The notes: a model not told the origin generated them from the letters alone. Shown: positions 17,811 to 25,867, numbered from the stretch's first letter. The stretch is DNA of 40,426 nt from Bradyrhizobium diversitatis (GCF_016031635.1 NZ_JACEGD010000050.1:1-40426), one strand, 5' to 3'. Numbers and translations: made by a program.

Positions 17811-17883
17811 AATCGAGGGAACTATGGCATTCGCGCGAGGCGCACGATCTGCGATGCTCCGGCTCCACGTGCGGAGATTCGAC

Positions 17884-18195
17884 ATGGCCCTCCAGCTTCG
17901 GCCGAACTGCGAATTTTGCGACCGCAACCTACCGCCGAGCGCGACGGACGCGCGGATCTGCTCCTATGAATGCACGTTCTGCGCGGATTGCGTCGAGACC
18001 AAGCTGTTCAACGTCTGCCCGAATTGCGGCGGCGGTTTTGCCCCACGCCCGATCAGGCCGGCGCAGGAATGGCGGCCGGGGGTCTGCACAGCGAAGCAGG
18101 CGCCGTCCGACAAGCGGGTGCATCTGAAGTACAGCGTGGAGGATGTCGCGGCGCATTGCGCGCGCGTGCGCGACGTGCCGCCGGAGAAGCGGTAG
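17884..18195 (+). CDS. Small cysteine-rich DUF1272 protein
   Basis: 103-residue protein with the DUF1272 pattern LRPNCEFCDRNLPPSATDAR, then ICSYECTFCADC and VCPNCGGGFAPRPIRPA. The four CxxC or CxxxC pairs suggest two zinc sites; function is unknown. The ATG at 17884 follows GCGGAGATTCGAC; the frame extends upstream to 17734, inside the preceding regulator gene, but the DUF starts at MALQLRPNC. It is 73 bp after the Lrp-type gene on the same strand, so co-transcription is possible. Confidence 0.85.
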   Translation: MALQLRPNCEFCDRNLPPSATDARICSYECTFCADCVETKLFNVCPNCGGGFAPRPIRPAQEWRPGVCTAKQAPSDKRVHLKYSVEDVAAHCARVRDVPPEKR

Positions 18196-18209
18196 GCTCT
18201 CTCCACGCC

Positions 18210-18294
18210 GTCATTGCGAGGAGCCCTTGCGACGAAGCAATCCAGAATCTTTCCGCGGAAAGATTCTGGATTGCTTCGCTGCGCGCGCAATGAC
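18210..18294. repeat. Palindromic repeat, GTCATTGCGAGGAG family
   Basis: An 85-bp palindrome: outer arms GTCATTGCG and CGCAATGAC, inner arms CGAAGCAATCCAGAATCTTT and its exact reverse complement meeting at a CCGCGG centre. It lies between the convergent DUF1272 and fahA genes. The type is a dispersed element in Bradyrhizobium-like genomes (from memory) and can form a strong hairpin in either transcript. Confidence 0.85.
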
Positions 18295-18317
18295 GGTGCG
18301 TGTGGCGGCGACCGCTC

Positions 18318-19589
18318 CTACTCCGCCGGCAGAATCGTCCCCTCGACCTCGCCGAACCCGACGCGATAGCCGTTGCCCTGGCACCAGCCGCGCATTACGA
18401 GGCTGTCGCCGTCTTCCAGGAACGAGCGCTTGGCGCCGCCGGGCAATTCCACCGGCTCGGTGCCGTTCCAGCTGATCTCCAGAAGACTGCCGCGCTGGTC
18501 CTTCTCCGGGCCGGAGATGGTGCCGCTGCCCAAGAGATCGCCGACATTCATGGCGCAGCCGCTGGAAGCGTGGTGCATGAGCTGCTGCACCGAGGACCAG
18601 TACATGTACTTGAAATTGGTGCGGCTGATGCCGGCGGGCGCATTGGCACCCGCAGCACGCAGGGAGACATCCAGCGCGACATCGTAGTTCTGCGGCTTCG
18701 TCTGCTTGAGATAGTCGAGCGGCACCGGCTCCTGCTCCGGCCCCTTCAGCCGGAACGGCTCCAGCGCCTCGCGCGTCACCACCCAGGGGCTGATCGAGGT
18801 CGCAAACGCCTTGGCGAGGAACGGCCCGAGCGGCACATATTCCCATTGCTGGATGTCGCGCGCGCTCCAGTCGTTGAGTAGCACGAAACCGAAGATCATC
18901 TCCTCGGCCTGTTGCTCCGTGAGCATGCCGCCCATCGGCGAGGGCTGGCCGATGACGACGCCCATCTCCAGCTCGAAATCGAGTCGCTTGCACGGCCCGA
19001 AGCTCGGCACATCCACATTCGGTGGCTTCAGTTGCCCGCGAGGCCGCTTCACCTTCGTGCCGGAGACCACGACGGTCGATGCGCGGCCGTTATAGGCGAT
19101 CGGCATATGCAGCCAGTTCGGCTGCAGCGCATTGTCCTTGCCGCGGAACATCACGCCGACATTGGTGGCGTGCTCTTTCGAGGAATAGAAATCGGTGTAG
19201 CCGGAGACGGTGAAGGGCAGATGCAGTTTGGCAGCCGACATGGGAACCAGGGCCAGCTTGCGCAACTCGTCATTGTCGCGCAATTCGGGATTGTCGTGCC
19301 GCAAGAGCTCGCTGATCCGCGCGCGGGTCGTCGACCACACCTTCGGGCCCAACGACATGAACGGATTCAGGCTGCCTGCCGCAAAGGTCCCCGGCTGCCC
19401 GACATCGAGGCGGCCATCCTGCTCGAGCTCCCACAGATCAAGAATGTAGGCGCCGATGGCGACACCAACGCGCGGCGCCAATCCATTCGCCGAGAACACG
19501 CCATGGGGCAGGTTCTGGATCGGGAAGTCCGAGGCCGGATCGACGTCGATGAAGGAGCGGAGGCTGGGGTCGTTGGGGTGTGTCGTCAC
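18318..19589 (-). CDS. fahA: Fumarylacetoacetase
   Basis: 423-residue hydrolase that splits fumarylacetoacetate to fumarate and acetoacetate, the last step of homogentisate breakdown. The metal and catalytic residues line up with the mammalian enzyme: Asp133 (SGYTDFYSS), general base His140 (KEHATNVG), Glu206 and Glu208 (LDFELEMG) and Asp240 (LLNDWSARDI). The N-terminal SH3-like domain spans about residues 15-120. It is the last gene of a minus-strand operon behind hmgA, with a 150-bp palindromic element in the gap. No maleylacetoacetate isomerase gene is seen in the window, so it must lie elsewhere or be dispensable. Confidence 0.97.
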   Translation of the reverse strand: MTTHPNDPSLRSFIDVDPASDFPIQNLPHGVFSANGLAPRVGVAIGAYILDLWELEQDGRLDVGQPGTFAAGSLNPFMSLGPKVWSTTRARISELLRHDNPELRDNDELRKLALVPMSAAKLHLPFTVSGYTDFYSSKEHATNVGVMFRGKDNALQPNWLHMPIAYNGRASTVVVSGTKVKRPRGQLKPPNVDVPSFGPCKRLDFELEMGVVIGQPSPMGGMLTEQQAEEMIFGFVLLNDWSARDIQQWEYVPLGPFLAKAFATSISPWVVTREALEPFRLKGPEQEPVPLDYLKQTKPQNYDVALDVSLRAAGANAPAGISRTNFKYMYWSSVQQLMHHASSGCAMNVGDLLGSGTISGPEKDQRGSLLEISWNGTEPVELPGGAKRSFLEDGDSLVMRGWCQGNGYRVGFGEVEGTILPAE

Positions 19590-19610
19590 GTCTGGCCCGG
19601 TCCTTTCTTC

Positions 19611-19760
19611 CTTCTCCCCTTGTGGGAGAAGGTGGCGCGAAGCGCCGGATGAGGGGTTCTATCCGCGAATCTAGAATGAGAGAGGTCCACTCGCGGAGAG
19701 AACCCCTCACCCGTCTCGCCGCTACGCGGCGAGCCACCCTCTCCCACAAGGGGGAGAGGG
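19611..19760. repeat. Palindromic repeat between hmgA and fahA
   Basis: An element of about 150 bp with outer arms CTTCTCCCCTTGTGGGAGA and TCTCCCACAAGGGGGAGAGG, an inner pair GATGAGGGGTTCT and AGAACCCCTCAC, and a small GGCGAAGCGCC-like hairpin. It belongs to a third family of dispersed GC-rich palindromes. Inside the hmgA-fahA gap it would form a long stem in the operon mRNA and could lower fahA expression relative to hmgA. Confidence 0.8.
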
Positions 19761-19768
19761 CGCGACCA

Positions 19769-21115
19769 TCACGGCCGGTTAGGATCGAACTTCTTCTCCA
19801 GGCCCTTCCAGCAATCCGCGTAATCGTCCTGCAGCGTGGACGCCTTCGCCGCATGCGCGGTGACGCGCTGCGGGTAGCGGGTCTCGAACATGAAGGCCAT
19901 GGTGCCGGTCAGCTTCACCGGCTTCAGCTCGCCATTGCTGGCGTGCTCGAAGGCGTCGCGGTCCGGGCCATGCGGCAGCATGCAATTGTGCAGGCTCATG
20001 CCGCCGGGGACGAAGCCTTGCGGCTTGGCGTCATAGACGCCGTAGATCAGCCCCATGAACTCGCTCATGATGTTCATGTGGTACCAGGGCGGACGGAACG
20101 TGTTCTCCGCGACCATCCAGCGCTCGGGGAAGATCACGAAGTCGATGTTCGCGGTGCCCGCGGTCTCCGACGGTGAGGTCAGCACCGTGAAGATCGATGG
20201 ATCGGGATGGTCGAAGCCGATCGCGCCGACGGGAGAGAAGGTGCGCAGATCATATTTGTACGGCGCGTAATTGCCGTGCCAGGCGACGACGTCGATCGGC
20301 GAATGCGGCAGCGTGGTCTTGAACAGCGAACCGCCCCACTTCACGAACAGTTCCGTAGGCGTGTCCTTGTCCTCGTAGTTCGCAACCGGCGTCAGGAAGT
20401 CGCGCGCATTGGCAAGGCAGTTGGCGCCGATCGGCCCGCGCTCCGGCAGCGTGAAGGCACCGCCGTAATTTTCGCAGAGATAGCCGCGCGCCGGGCCATT
20501 CGGAATCTCGACGCGGAACTTGACGCCGCGCGGGATCACCACGATCTCGCCCGGCTCGGCATCGATACGACCGAACTCGGTGACAACGCGAAGATTGCCC
20601 TGCTGGAGCACGAACATCAGCTCGCCGTCGGCATCGTAGAAATGCTGATCCACCATCGACTTGGTGATGAGGTAGACATGTGCGGCCATGCCGGCCTGGG
20701 TATTCACGTCACCAGCCGTCGTCATGGTCTGCACGCCCTGAACGAAGGTGACCTCATCCTTCGGAAGCGGCGTCGGGTCCCAGCGCAGCTGCGCGATCGG
20801 CAGGTCGTATTCATGGCACGGCGCCGAGCGCCACAGGCCGGCGTCGACCTTCTCGAAGCGGCCGGAATGCTTCACGGAAGGGCGGATGCGATAGAGCCAG
20901 GAGCGCTCATTGCTGCCGCGCGGCGCGGTGAAGGGCGAGCCGGAGAGCTGCTCGGCATAGAGCCCGTAGGCGCAGCGCTGCGGCGAGTTGCGGCCGATCG
21001 GCAGCGCGCCCGGCAGTGCCTCGGTCTCAAAGCTGTTGCCGAAGCCGGACATGTAGCCCGGCGTCACCTGGGCCGAGCTGCGGATGATCTGGTCAGGCGA
21101 GGTGTTGATGTTCAT
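19769..21115 (-). CDS. hmgA: Homogentisate 1,2-dioxygenase
   Basis: 448-residue Fe(II) ring-cleavage enzyme that opens homogentisate to maleylacetoacetate. The N-terminus has the family signature GYMSGFGNSFETEALPGALP. The iron-site region reads FRPPWYHMNIMSEFMG (a His and the Glu ligand), followed by HNCMLPHGPD with the third ligand His. Length is normal. The ATG at 21115 has a very strong AGGAGGAGG six bases upstream; it starts two bases after the stop of the MBL gene, so translation is probably coupled. It is fed by HppD and possibly by the flavin monooxygenase of the same operon. Confidence 0.97.
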   Translation of the reverse strand: MNINTSPDQIIRSSAQVTPGYMSGFGNSFETEALPGALPIGRNSPQRCAYGLYAEQLSGSPFTAPRGSNERSWLYRIRPSVKHSGRFEKVDAGLWRSAPCHEYDLPIAQLRWDPTPLPKDEVTFVQGVQTMTTAGDVNTQAGMAAHVYLITKSMVDQHFYDADGELMFVLQQGNLRVVTEFGRIDAEPGEIVVIPRGVKFRVEIPNGPARGYLCENYGGAFTLPERGPIGANCLANARDFLTPVANYEDKDTPTELFVKWGGSLFKTTLPHSPIDVVAWHGNYAPYKYDLRTFSPVGAIGFDHPDPSIFTVLTSPSETAGTANIDFVIFPERWMVAENTFRPPWYHMNIMSEFMGLIYGVYDAKPQGFVPGGMSLHNCMLPHGPDRDAFEHASNGELKPVKLTGTMAFMFETRYPQRVTAHAAKASTLQDDYADCWKGLEKKFDPNRP

Positions 21116-21117
21116 GA

Positions 21118-22074
21118 CTATCCTCCTCCTTGCAAGGCAGCCCACATTTCCTGGTCGCGCTTGTCAGTCCAGATCACGGGGTCGTCGATGCCCGACGCCT
21201 CGTCATAGGCGCGCGACACGTTGAACGGCAGGCAGTGCTCGTAGATGGCGAAGCTGTGGAATTTCGGGTCCATCACCTCGCGGGTTGCCGCCATCGATTC
21301 CTTCAGCGTGCGGCCACGAGCAACGGAGATCTCGGCCGCGCCATACAGCGAGGTGACGAAGTCGCGCGTCATCGCGATGGCCTCGCGCACCGTGGCCGTG
21401 CCCTTCAGCGCATCGCCGCGGCCCGGCGCGATCGCCTTGGGATTGAAGTTGCGGATCTCGTTCAGCGTCATCGGCCATTCGCGCAGATGCGCATCGCCGC
21501 AATAGCAGGCCGAGTGATATTCGATGAGGTCGCCGGAGAACATCACCTCCGCATCCGGCACCCAGGCGACGATGTCGCCGGAGGTATGGCCGGCGCCCAA
21601 CTGCATCAGGCGAACCTCGCGCTTGCCGAGGTAAATTGTCATCTCGCCTTCGAAGGTCAGCGTCGGCCAGGTCAGGCCGGGAATGCTCTGCGCATCCTGG
21701 AACAGCCGCGGGAAGCGGCCGTATTCGGAATCCCAATCCTGCTTGCCACGCTCCGCGATCAGCCGATAGGTCTCCTGCGAGGCGACGATGCCTTGCGCCT
21801 TGTAGGCGGAGGCGCCGAGCACGCGCACGGCGTGATAGTGCGACAGCACGACATATTTGATCGGCTTGTCGGTGACTGCGCGCACGCGCTCGATCACCTT
21901 GTTCGCCATCGCGGGCGTCGCCTGCGCGTCGAACACGAGGCAGCCATCGTCGCCGACGATGACGGCGGTGTTGGGATCGCCCTCGGCGGTGAAGGCATAG
22001 AGATCCGTACCGATCTCGGAGAAGGTGATCTTCTTCTCGGAGAGATCGCCAGTGGATGCGAAGTTCTTCGCCAT
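21118..22074 (-). CDS. Metallo-beta-lactamase-fold protein with altered metal motif
   Basis: 318-residue protein with an MBL fold: the strand and turn NTAVIVGDDGCLVFDAQ, then LSHYHAVRVLGAS where the HxHxDH motif should be, GAGHTSGDIVAW (His163) and FSGDLIEYHSA (Asp182). The first motif here is H79-x-H81-x-V83-R84: the Asp and last His of HxHxDH are replaced by Val and Arg, so only part of the two-metal site remains. The gene lies between the small DUF2783 gene and hmgA, with a 2-bp gap to hmgA, so it very likely works in homogentisate or hydroxyphenylacetate breakdown; the reaction is unknown. The ATG at 22074 (GAAGGACG upstream) was preferred over a TTG at 22089. Confidence 0.88.
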   Translation of the reverse strand: MAKNFASTGDLSEKKITFSEIGTDLYAFTAEGDPNTAVIVGDDGCLVFDAQATPAMANKVIERVRAVTDKPIKYVVLSHYHAVRVLGASAYKAQGIVASQETYRLIAERGKQDWDSEYGRFPRLFQDAQSIPGLTWPTLTFEGEMTIYLGKREVRLMQLGAGHTSGDIVAWVPDAEVMFSGDLIEYHSACYCGDAHLREWPMTLNEIRNFNPKAIAPGRGDALKGTATVREAIAMTRDFVTSLYGAAEISVARGRTLKESMAATREVMDPKFHSFAIYEHCLPFNVSRAYDEASGIDDPVIWTDKRDQEMWAALQGGG

Positions 22075-22098
22075 CAATTCGTCCTTCAAGTCACCAGG

Positions 22099-22323
22099 TT
22101 ATTGTTGCTGCTGTTGTTGCTGTTGGCCGTCGATCATGCGGCGCTTCGCAAGCCCGATCGCTTCGCGCAACACGTCGATATCGCCGATATGGTTGGCGAG
22201 GATCAGCACCAGCGCCGAATCGAAATCGGCGCTCTGCTCCTCGGTGAGACCGCGATGCGCCTCGACAATGGCGCGGAAGGCATCGTCGGGGCGTGCGAAG
22301 TTGGAGCTGGTGGAAAGCGGCAT
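22099..22323 (-). CDS. Small DUF2783 protein with polyglutamine tail, possible monooxygenase partner
   Basis: 74-residue helical protein of the DUF2783 type (core FARPDDAFRAIVEAHRGLT, then LILANHIGDIDVLREAI), ending in eight consecutive Gln coded by mixed CAA and CAG codons. It starts 7 bp after the stop of the flavin monooxygenase and precedes the MBL gene by 24 bp. ATG 22323 has GAGG upstream. In Pseudomonas putida the 3-hydroxyphenylacetate 6-hydroxylase needs a flavoprotein (MhaA) and a small coupling protein (MhaB, about 66 residues, from memory). Gene order and size suggest this could be the coupling protein, but I cannot confirm homology. Confidence 0.8.
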   Translation of the reverse strand: MPLSTSSNFARPDDAFRAIVEAHRGLTEEQSADFDSALVLILANHIGDIDVLREAIGLAKRRMIDGQQQQQQQQ

Positions 22324-22330
22324 GCGAACC

Positions 22331-23944
22331 TCAATACAAGCCTTCGGCACGCACCAGCGCTGCCGCGATCGCCGCACGCGCCGGATGGCGGAAGCGCGCC
22401 GCGACATAACCATCCGGCCTCAGCAGATAGGCGGCGCCCGGTTCGGCGCCGTAACGCTTCGCGACCAAGCCCGAGGGATCGGCGAACCCGCCCTTGCCGC
22501 CGATGCGGATGCCCTTGACGCCATCGGGCGCGTCGATGGCCGCACCATTGCTGAACGACAGCAGGGTGAAGTCCGTTCCACCCTTGCGGAAGGCATCCGT
22601 CAGATAGATCTGCTCGCCGGCCGGCGTCGTGACGGGAGCGTCGAGCATGGAACAGCCGGGCGACGGTCCACCGTGCCACGTATCCGCGTCGAGCGAGGAC
22701 AAGGGGGAATCATAGCTGCATGGCACCGAAAGCCGGCCGCCATTGACCATGCGCTTGCCGAACTCGGTCTCCTTCGCCAGCGACAGCACCGCCTTGCGCA
22801 GCCGCGCCTCCTGGTGCGAGTTCGGCGCCATGAAGTCGGTCGAGCGGGTGGATTCGCGAATGTTCTCGTCGGCCGCCATGCTGCGCTCGAGATGATAGCT
22901 CTCCAGCAGGCTCGCGGGCGATCTGCCGCGCAGCACACGGTCGAGCTTCCAGGACAGATTCTCCGCGTCTTCCAGCCCGGAATTGGCGCCGCGCGCGCCG
23001 AAGGGCGAGACCTGATGCGCGGAATCGCCGGCGAAGACCACGCGGCCATGGATGAAGCGGTCCATCCGCCGGCACTGGAATTTGTAGAGCGAGATCCACT
23101 CGAACGCGAACTTGTCGTGGCCGAGCATACGCGCGATCCGCGGCCGCACGTTCTCGGGCTTCTTCTCGACGACAGGATCAGCGTAGCGGTTGAGCTGGAG
23201 GTCGATGCGCCAGACATCATCGGGCTGCCGGTGCAGCAGCGCCGACCGCCCGGCATGGAACGGCGGATCGAACCAGAACCAGCGCTCGGTCGGGAATTCC
23301 GCAGTCATCTTGACGTCGGCAATGAGGAACTGATCCTCGAACACCTGACCAGCGAACTCGGCGCCGACCATCTGCCGCAACGAGGAGCGCGCGCCGTCGC
23401 AGGCAACGACGTATTGAGCAAGCACGCGGTACGCGCCCTCGGGCGTCTCGATCGTCAACGCGACGGAACCGTTGCGTTGCTCGAGCGCCGTCACCTTGTT
23501 GCGCCAGCGCAGGTCGATCTCGGGCAAATCGTCGATGCGGTCGACCAGATAGGCCTCGGCGTAATATTGCTGGAGATTGATGAAGGCCGGCCGCTTGTGG
23601 CCGTTCTCCGGCAGGAGATTGAACTGGTAAAGTTGGGATTCGCCGTGGAAGATGCGGCCGACGCTCCACACCACCCCCTTGTCGACCATGCGGTCGCCGA
23701 CGCCGAGCCGGTCCCAATATTCCAGCGAGCGCTTCGAGAAGCAGATCGCGCGAGAGCCCTCGCCGATACGATCGGCATCATCCAGGAGGACGACACGCTG
23801 GCCGCGCTGAGCAAGATCGATCGCAAGCGACAGCCCGACCGGGCCCGCACCGACGACCACGACCGCGTGCTCGGCCGGGCTCTGGCCGGAACGATCCTGA
23901 TCGGGGTGGCGTCGATAGCCGAACTGGGACTTGGCCTGCGCCAT
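22331..23944 (-). CDS. FAD-dependent aromatic monooxygenase (MhpA/MhaA-like)
   Basis: 537-residue class A flavin monooxygenase. It has the N-terminal Rossmann motif VVGAGPVGLSLAIDLAQRG (Gly32, 34, 37), the DG motif ACDGARSSLR near residue 182 and the GD motif FAGDSAHQVSPFGARGANSG near 306, then a C-terminal thioredoxin-like region. It hydroxylates a phenolic ring using NAD(P)H and O2. As first gene of the operon leading to hmgA and fahA, a likely substrate is 3-hydroxyphenylacetate (to homogentisate); 3-(3-hydroxyphenyl)propionate-type substrates are the alternative. The start ATG at 23944 was preferred over GTG 23950. It is divergent from a MarR regulator, with an inverted repeat between them. 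Confidence 0.9.
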   Translation of the reverse strand: MAQAKSQFGYRRHPDQDRSGQSPAEHAVVVVGAGPVGLSLAIDLAQRGQRVVLLDDADRIGEGSRAICFSKRSLEYWDRLGVGDRMVDKGVVWSVGRIFHGESQLYQFNLLPENGHKRPAFINLQQYYAEAYLVDRIDDLPEIDLRWRNKVTALEQRNGSVALTIETPEGAYRVLAQYVVACDGARSSLRQMVGAEFAGQVFEDQFLIADVKMTAEFPTERWFWFDPPFHAGRSALLHRQPDDVWRIDLQLNRYADPVVEKKPENVRPRIARMLGHDKFAFEWISLYKFQCRRMDRFIHGRVVFAGDSAHQVSPFGARGANSGLEDAENLSWKLDRVLRGRSPASLLESYHLERSMAADENIRESTRSTDFMAPNSHQEARLRKAVLSLAKETEFGKRMVNGGRLSVPCSYDSPLSSLDADTWHGGPSPGCSMLDAPVTTPAGEQIYLTDAFRKGGTDFTLLSFSNGAAIDAPDGVKGIRIGGKGGFADPSGLVAKRYGAEPGAAYLLRPDGYVAARFRHPARAAIAAALVRAEGLY

Positions 23945-23988
23945 ACACACTAACCTCGGCTCTGGTCAGGAGAGGATTGATCTGCTAG

Positions 23989-24008
23989 ATAGTCTCACGT
24001 GCAACTAT
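23989..24008. promoter_or_regulatory. Imperfect palindrome between monooxygenase and marR genes
   Basis: ATAGTCTCACGTGCAACTAT: 5-bp outer arms and a CACGTG centre match perfectly; only two positions per half differ. Length and place (45 bp before the monooxygenase start, about 50 bp before the TTG start of marR) fit a MarR-family operator repressing both genes. Confidence 0.55.
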
Positions 24009-24055
24009 TTTGGACCGGAGCCGGCCGGCCGTCAACTGGAATTCGGAGCGCTTCC

Positions 24056-24598
24056 TTGACGAGGACATCCAGCAACATCGCGCTGAAGGCGCGTGAGGCC
24101 GACGAGGCTTCGGCGCGGCCAAAGCCACGGCTCGACCTGTTCAAGTTCGTGCCGTTCCGCCTCAACCGGCTCGCAGCGGAAGTCAGTTCCGCGCTTTCGG
24201 TCGAATATCAGGAACGCCATGGCCTCGACATTCCGGCCTGGCGCGTGATCGCCACCCTCGGCTTCCGCAACGATGCCTGCAGCGCACAGTTCATCGCGCA
24301 ATGCACCCGCACGCACAAATCCACCATCAGCCGCGCGGTGACCACGCTGCTCAACAGCGATCTGATTGAACGGGTCGAGAACGAGGCCGACCGCCGCGAA
24401 TTCCGGCTGCAACTGACGAGGAAGGGCCGTGCGCTCTACGAGGAGCTGTTCCCGCAATTGTTGCGGCGCGAGGACGAGATCCTCGCCTGCCTCTCCGCGC
24501 AGGAGCGCAGGCAACTCTCGGCCCTGCTCGGCAAGATCGAGCAGAGCCTCGACCTGATCCAGACCAGCGAAGAAGCCGACGCAAAGCAGGCGTATTAG
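24056..24598 (+). CDS. MarR-family transcriptional regulator
   Basis: 180-residue regulator with a MarR winged HTH: dimer helix region FKFVPFRLNRLAAEVSSAL, recognition region TRTHKSTISRAVTTLLNSDL, wing ERVENEADRREFRLQLT and a C-terminal dimerisation helix. It probably represses the divergent aromatic-degradation operon and is released by an aromatic acid. The start is uncertain: TTG 24056 has CGGAG upstream, while a GTG at 23999 would put the start codon inside the operator-like palindrome, so I prefer the TTG. There is a short basic N-terminal extension before the HTH domain. Confidence 0.9.
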   Translation: MTRTSSNIALKAREADEASARPKPRLDLFKFVPFRLNRLAAEVSSALSVEYQERHGLDIPAWRVIATLGFRNDACSAQFIAQCTRTHKSTISRAVTTLLNSDLIERVENEADRREFRLQLTRKGRALYEELFPQLLRREDEILACLSAQERRQLSALLGKIEQSLDLIQTSEEADAKQAY

Positions 24599-24626
24599 GG
24601 ACTCATAGAGGCGCGGACGTCGGCGT

Positions 24627-25403
24627 TTGAGGGTCCTGTTGAGGAATCTTGGTAGGCCCGTGACGGCACTGGCTTATATAGCGATGCTCCTTGTGGCGCT
24701 TGTCGCAACTCGCGCATACGCCGCTGACATAGGTCATCTGGCCCCCCCTGGCGTCGCTGCAAACGAGTTTCCCTCGCCACAGCGTCCTGTTGCAAGAATC
24801 GTCAGCCCCCGCCGCTCCGCCGAAGAGCACCGCGATGCCCTCGATGAGGCCGGTCAAATCGCACGTCTGCTTGAACTGAAACCAGGCATGACAGTCGGCG
24901 ACATTGGAGCAGGCGGTGGCTACCACACGGTCAGGCTCTCGCACCTCGTCGGACCCGCCGGCTCTGTCGTTGCCCAGGACGTCACGCTGGATTACCTCGT
25001 CGAACTCGCCAGGCGAACAAAACTTCTGAAGTTGACAAACGTGCAATTCGCGCTCGGCGAACCACACGACCCGCGTCTGCCCGCTTCCTCGCTGGATGCC
25101 GCTATCCTTGTGCATATGTATCACGAGATAGCGCAACCCTATGCCTTCCTCTACAATCTCGCGCCCTCCTTGAAGCAGGGTGCGCGGGTCGGAATTGTCG
25201 ATCTTGAGCTTCCGACGCCGAAGCATGGCACGCCAATTGCGCTGTTGCGCTGCGAATTGACTGCCGTCGGCTATCGCGAGGTCGCCACATATAGGCTCGC
25301 AGGGGACAGAGGATACCTGGCGGTATTCTCTCCGCCGGAGCTAGCGGCTCGAAAATCTCCTCGCGATATCGTTGCTTGTGGCGATCCTGCCGGCACTCGT
25401 TGA
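24627..25403 (+). CDS. Exported class I SAM-dependent methyltransferase-like protein
   Basis: 258-residue protein with an N-terminal signal peptide (Arg-rich start, hydrophobic core AYIAMLLVALVA, likely cut after AYA near residue 32) followed by a Rossmann methyltransferase domain: motif I VGDIGAGGGYHTV, acidic loop AQDVTLDYL and ILVHMYHEI in the motif IV region. SAM is cytoplasmic, so an exported methyltransferase is puzzling; it may be membrane-tethered, mislocalised in prediction, or use another ligand. Start choices are TTG 24627, which keeps the basic n-region, and GTG 24660. Third-codon positions are visibly richer in A/T than in neighbouring genes, hinting at a foreign origin. It is isolated from operons, with repeats downstream. 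Confidence 0.75.
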   Translation: MRVLLRNLGRPVTALAYIAMLLVALVATRAYAADIGHLAPPGVAANEFPSPQRPVARIVSPRRSAEEHRDALDEAGQIARLLELKPGMTVGDIGAGGGYHTVRLSHLVGPAGSVVAQDVTLDYLVELARRTKLLKLTNVQFALGEPHDPRLPASSLDAAILVHMYHEIAQPYAFLYNLAPSLKQGARVGIVDLELPTPKHGTPIALLRCELTAVGYREVATYRLAGDRGYLAVFSPPELAARKSPRDIVACGDPAGTR

Positions 25404-25867
25404 CACCATATCTGCCGCCCGTCTCGGAGACCGCACGCGTCCGAAGAAAAGGTCAGCTCACAGGATGGGTAGATCGTCAGCGAAACCCATCAATCCCTCC
25501 GCCTGTGGCGAGGCATGATGGGTTTGGCCAAGACTCGGAGTTGCCAGCTCGCGCGGCGACTCCTCCCTGGGGGTATGGGTCCCGGATCGGCGCGCGCTTG
25601 ATGCGCGCTTGTCCGGGACGACAGCGGAGTATGAGACGACGGCCAAAACCTCAATCGTCGTCCCGGACAAGCAGAGCTCTAGACAACGCAAAGCGTTGTC
25701 TAGAGCGAAGCGCAGATCCGGGACCCATAGCCACAGGGAGATGTTTGGCGAAGACTCGGAGTTGCCAGCTCGCGCGACGACTCCTCCCTGGGGGTTATGG
25801 GTCCCGGATCTACGCGCGCTTTGGGCGCGCTTGTCCGGGACGACGAGCATGGGGCAGGCCTCAGCGG
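25404..25867. other. 464-bp gene-free stretch dominated by repeats
   Basis: No gene recognised. About 120 bp of unremarkable sequence is followed by the compound repeat at 25522-25844, which ends close to the stop codon of the MBL hydrolase. The stretch separates convergent transcripts and has no visible promoter. Confidence 0.6.
25522..25844. repeat. Compound repeat: two direct copies and one inverted copy
   Basis: Units at 25522-25622 and 25743-25844 are near-identical direct copies (AAGACTCGGAGTTGCCAGCT, then CTCCTCCCTGGGGGT, then GGGTCCCGGATC, ending in GCGCTTGTCCGGGACGAC). Between them, 25656-25739 starts with the inverted end GTCGTCCCGGACAAGC. That middle unit holds a perfect hairpin with 14-bp arms GCTCTAGACAACGC and a 3-base loop (25676-25706). 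The same family occurs at 15894-16055. Confidence 0.85.

Noticed and set aside
25522..25844. CRISPR-like array
   Set aside because: Units are about 100 bp, only two or three, with inverted orientation and no regular spacers; no cas genes nearby.
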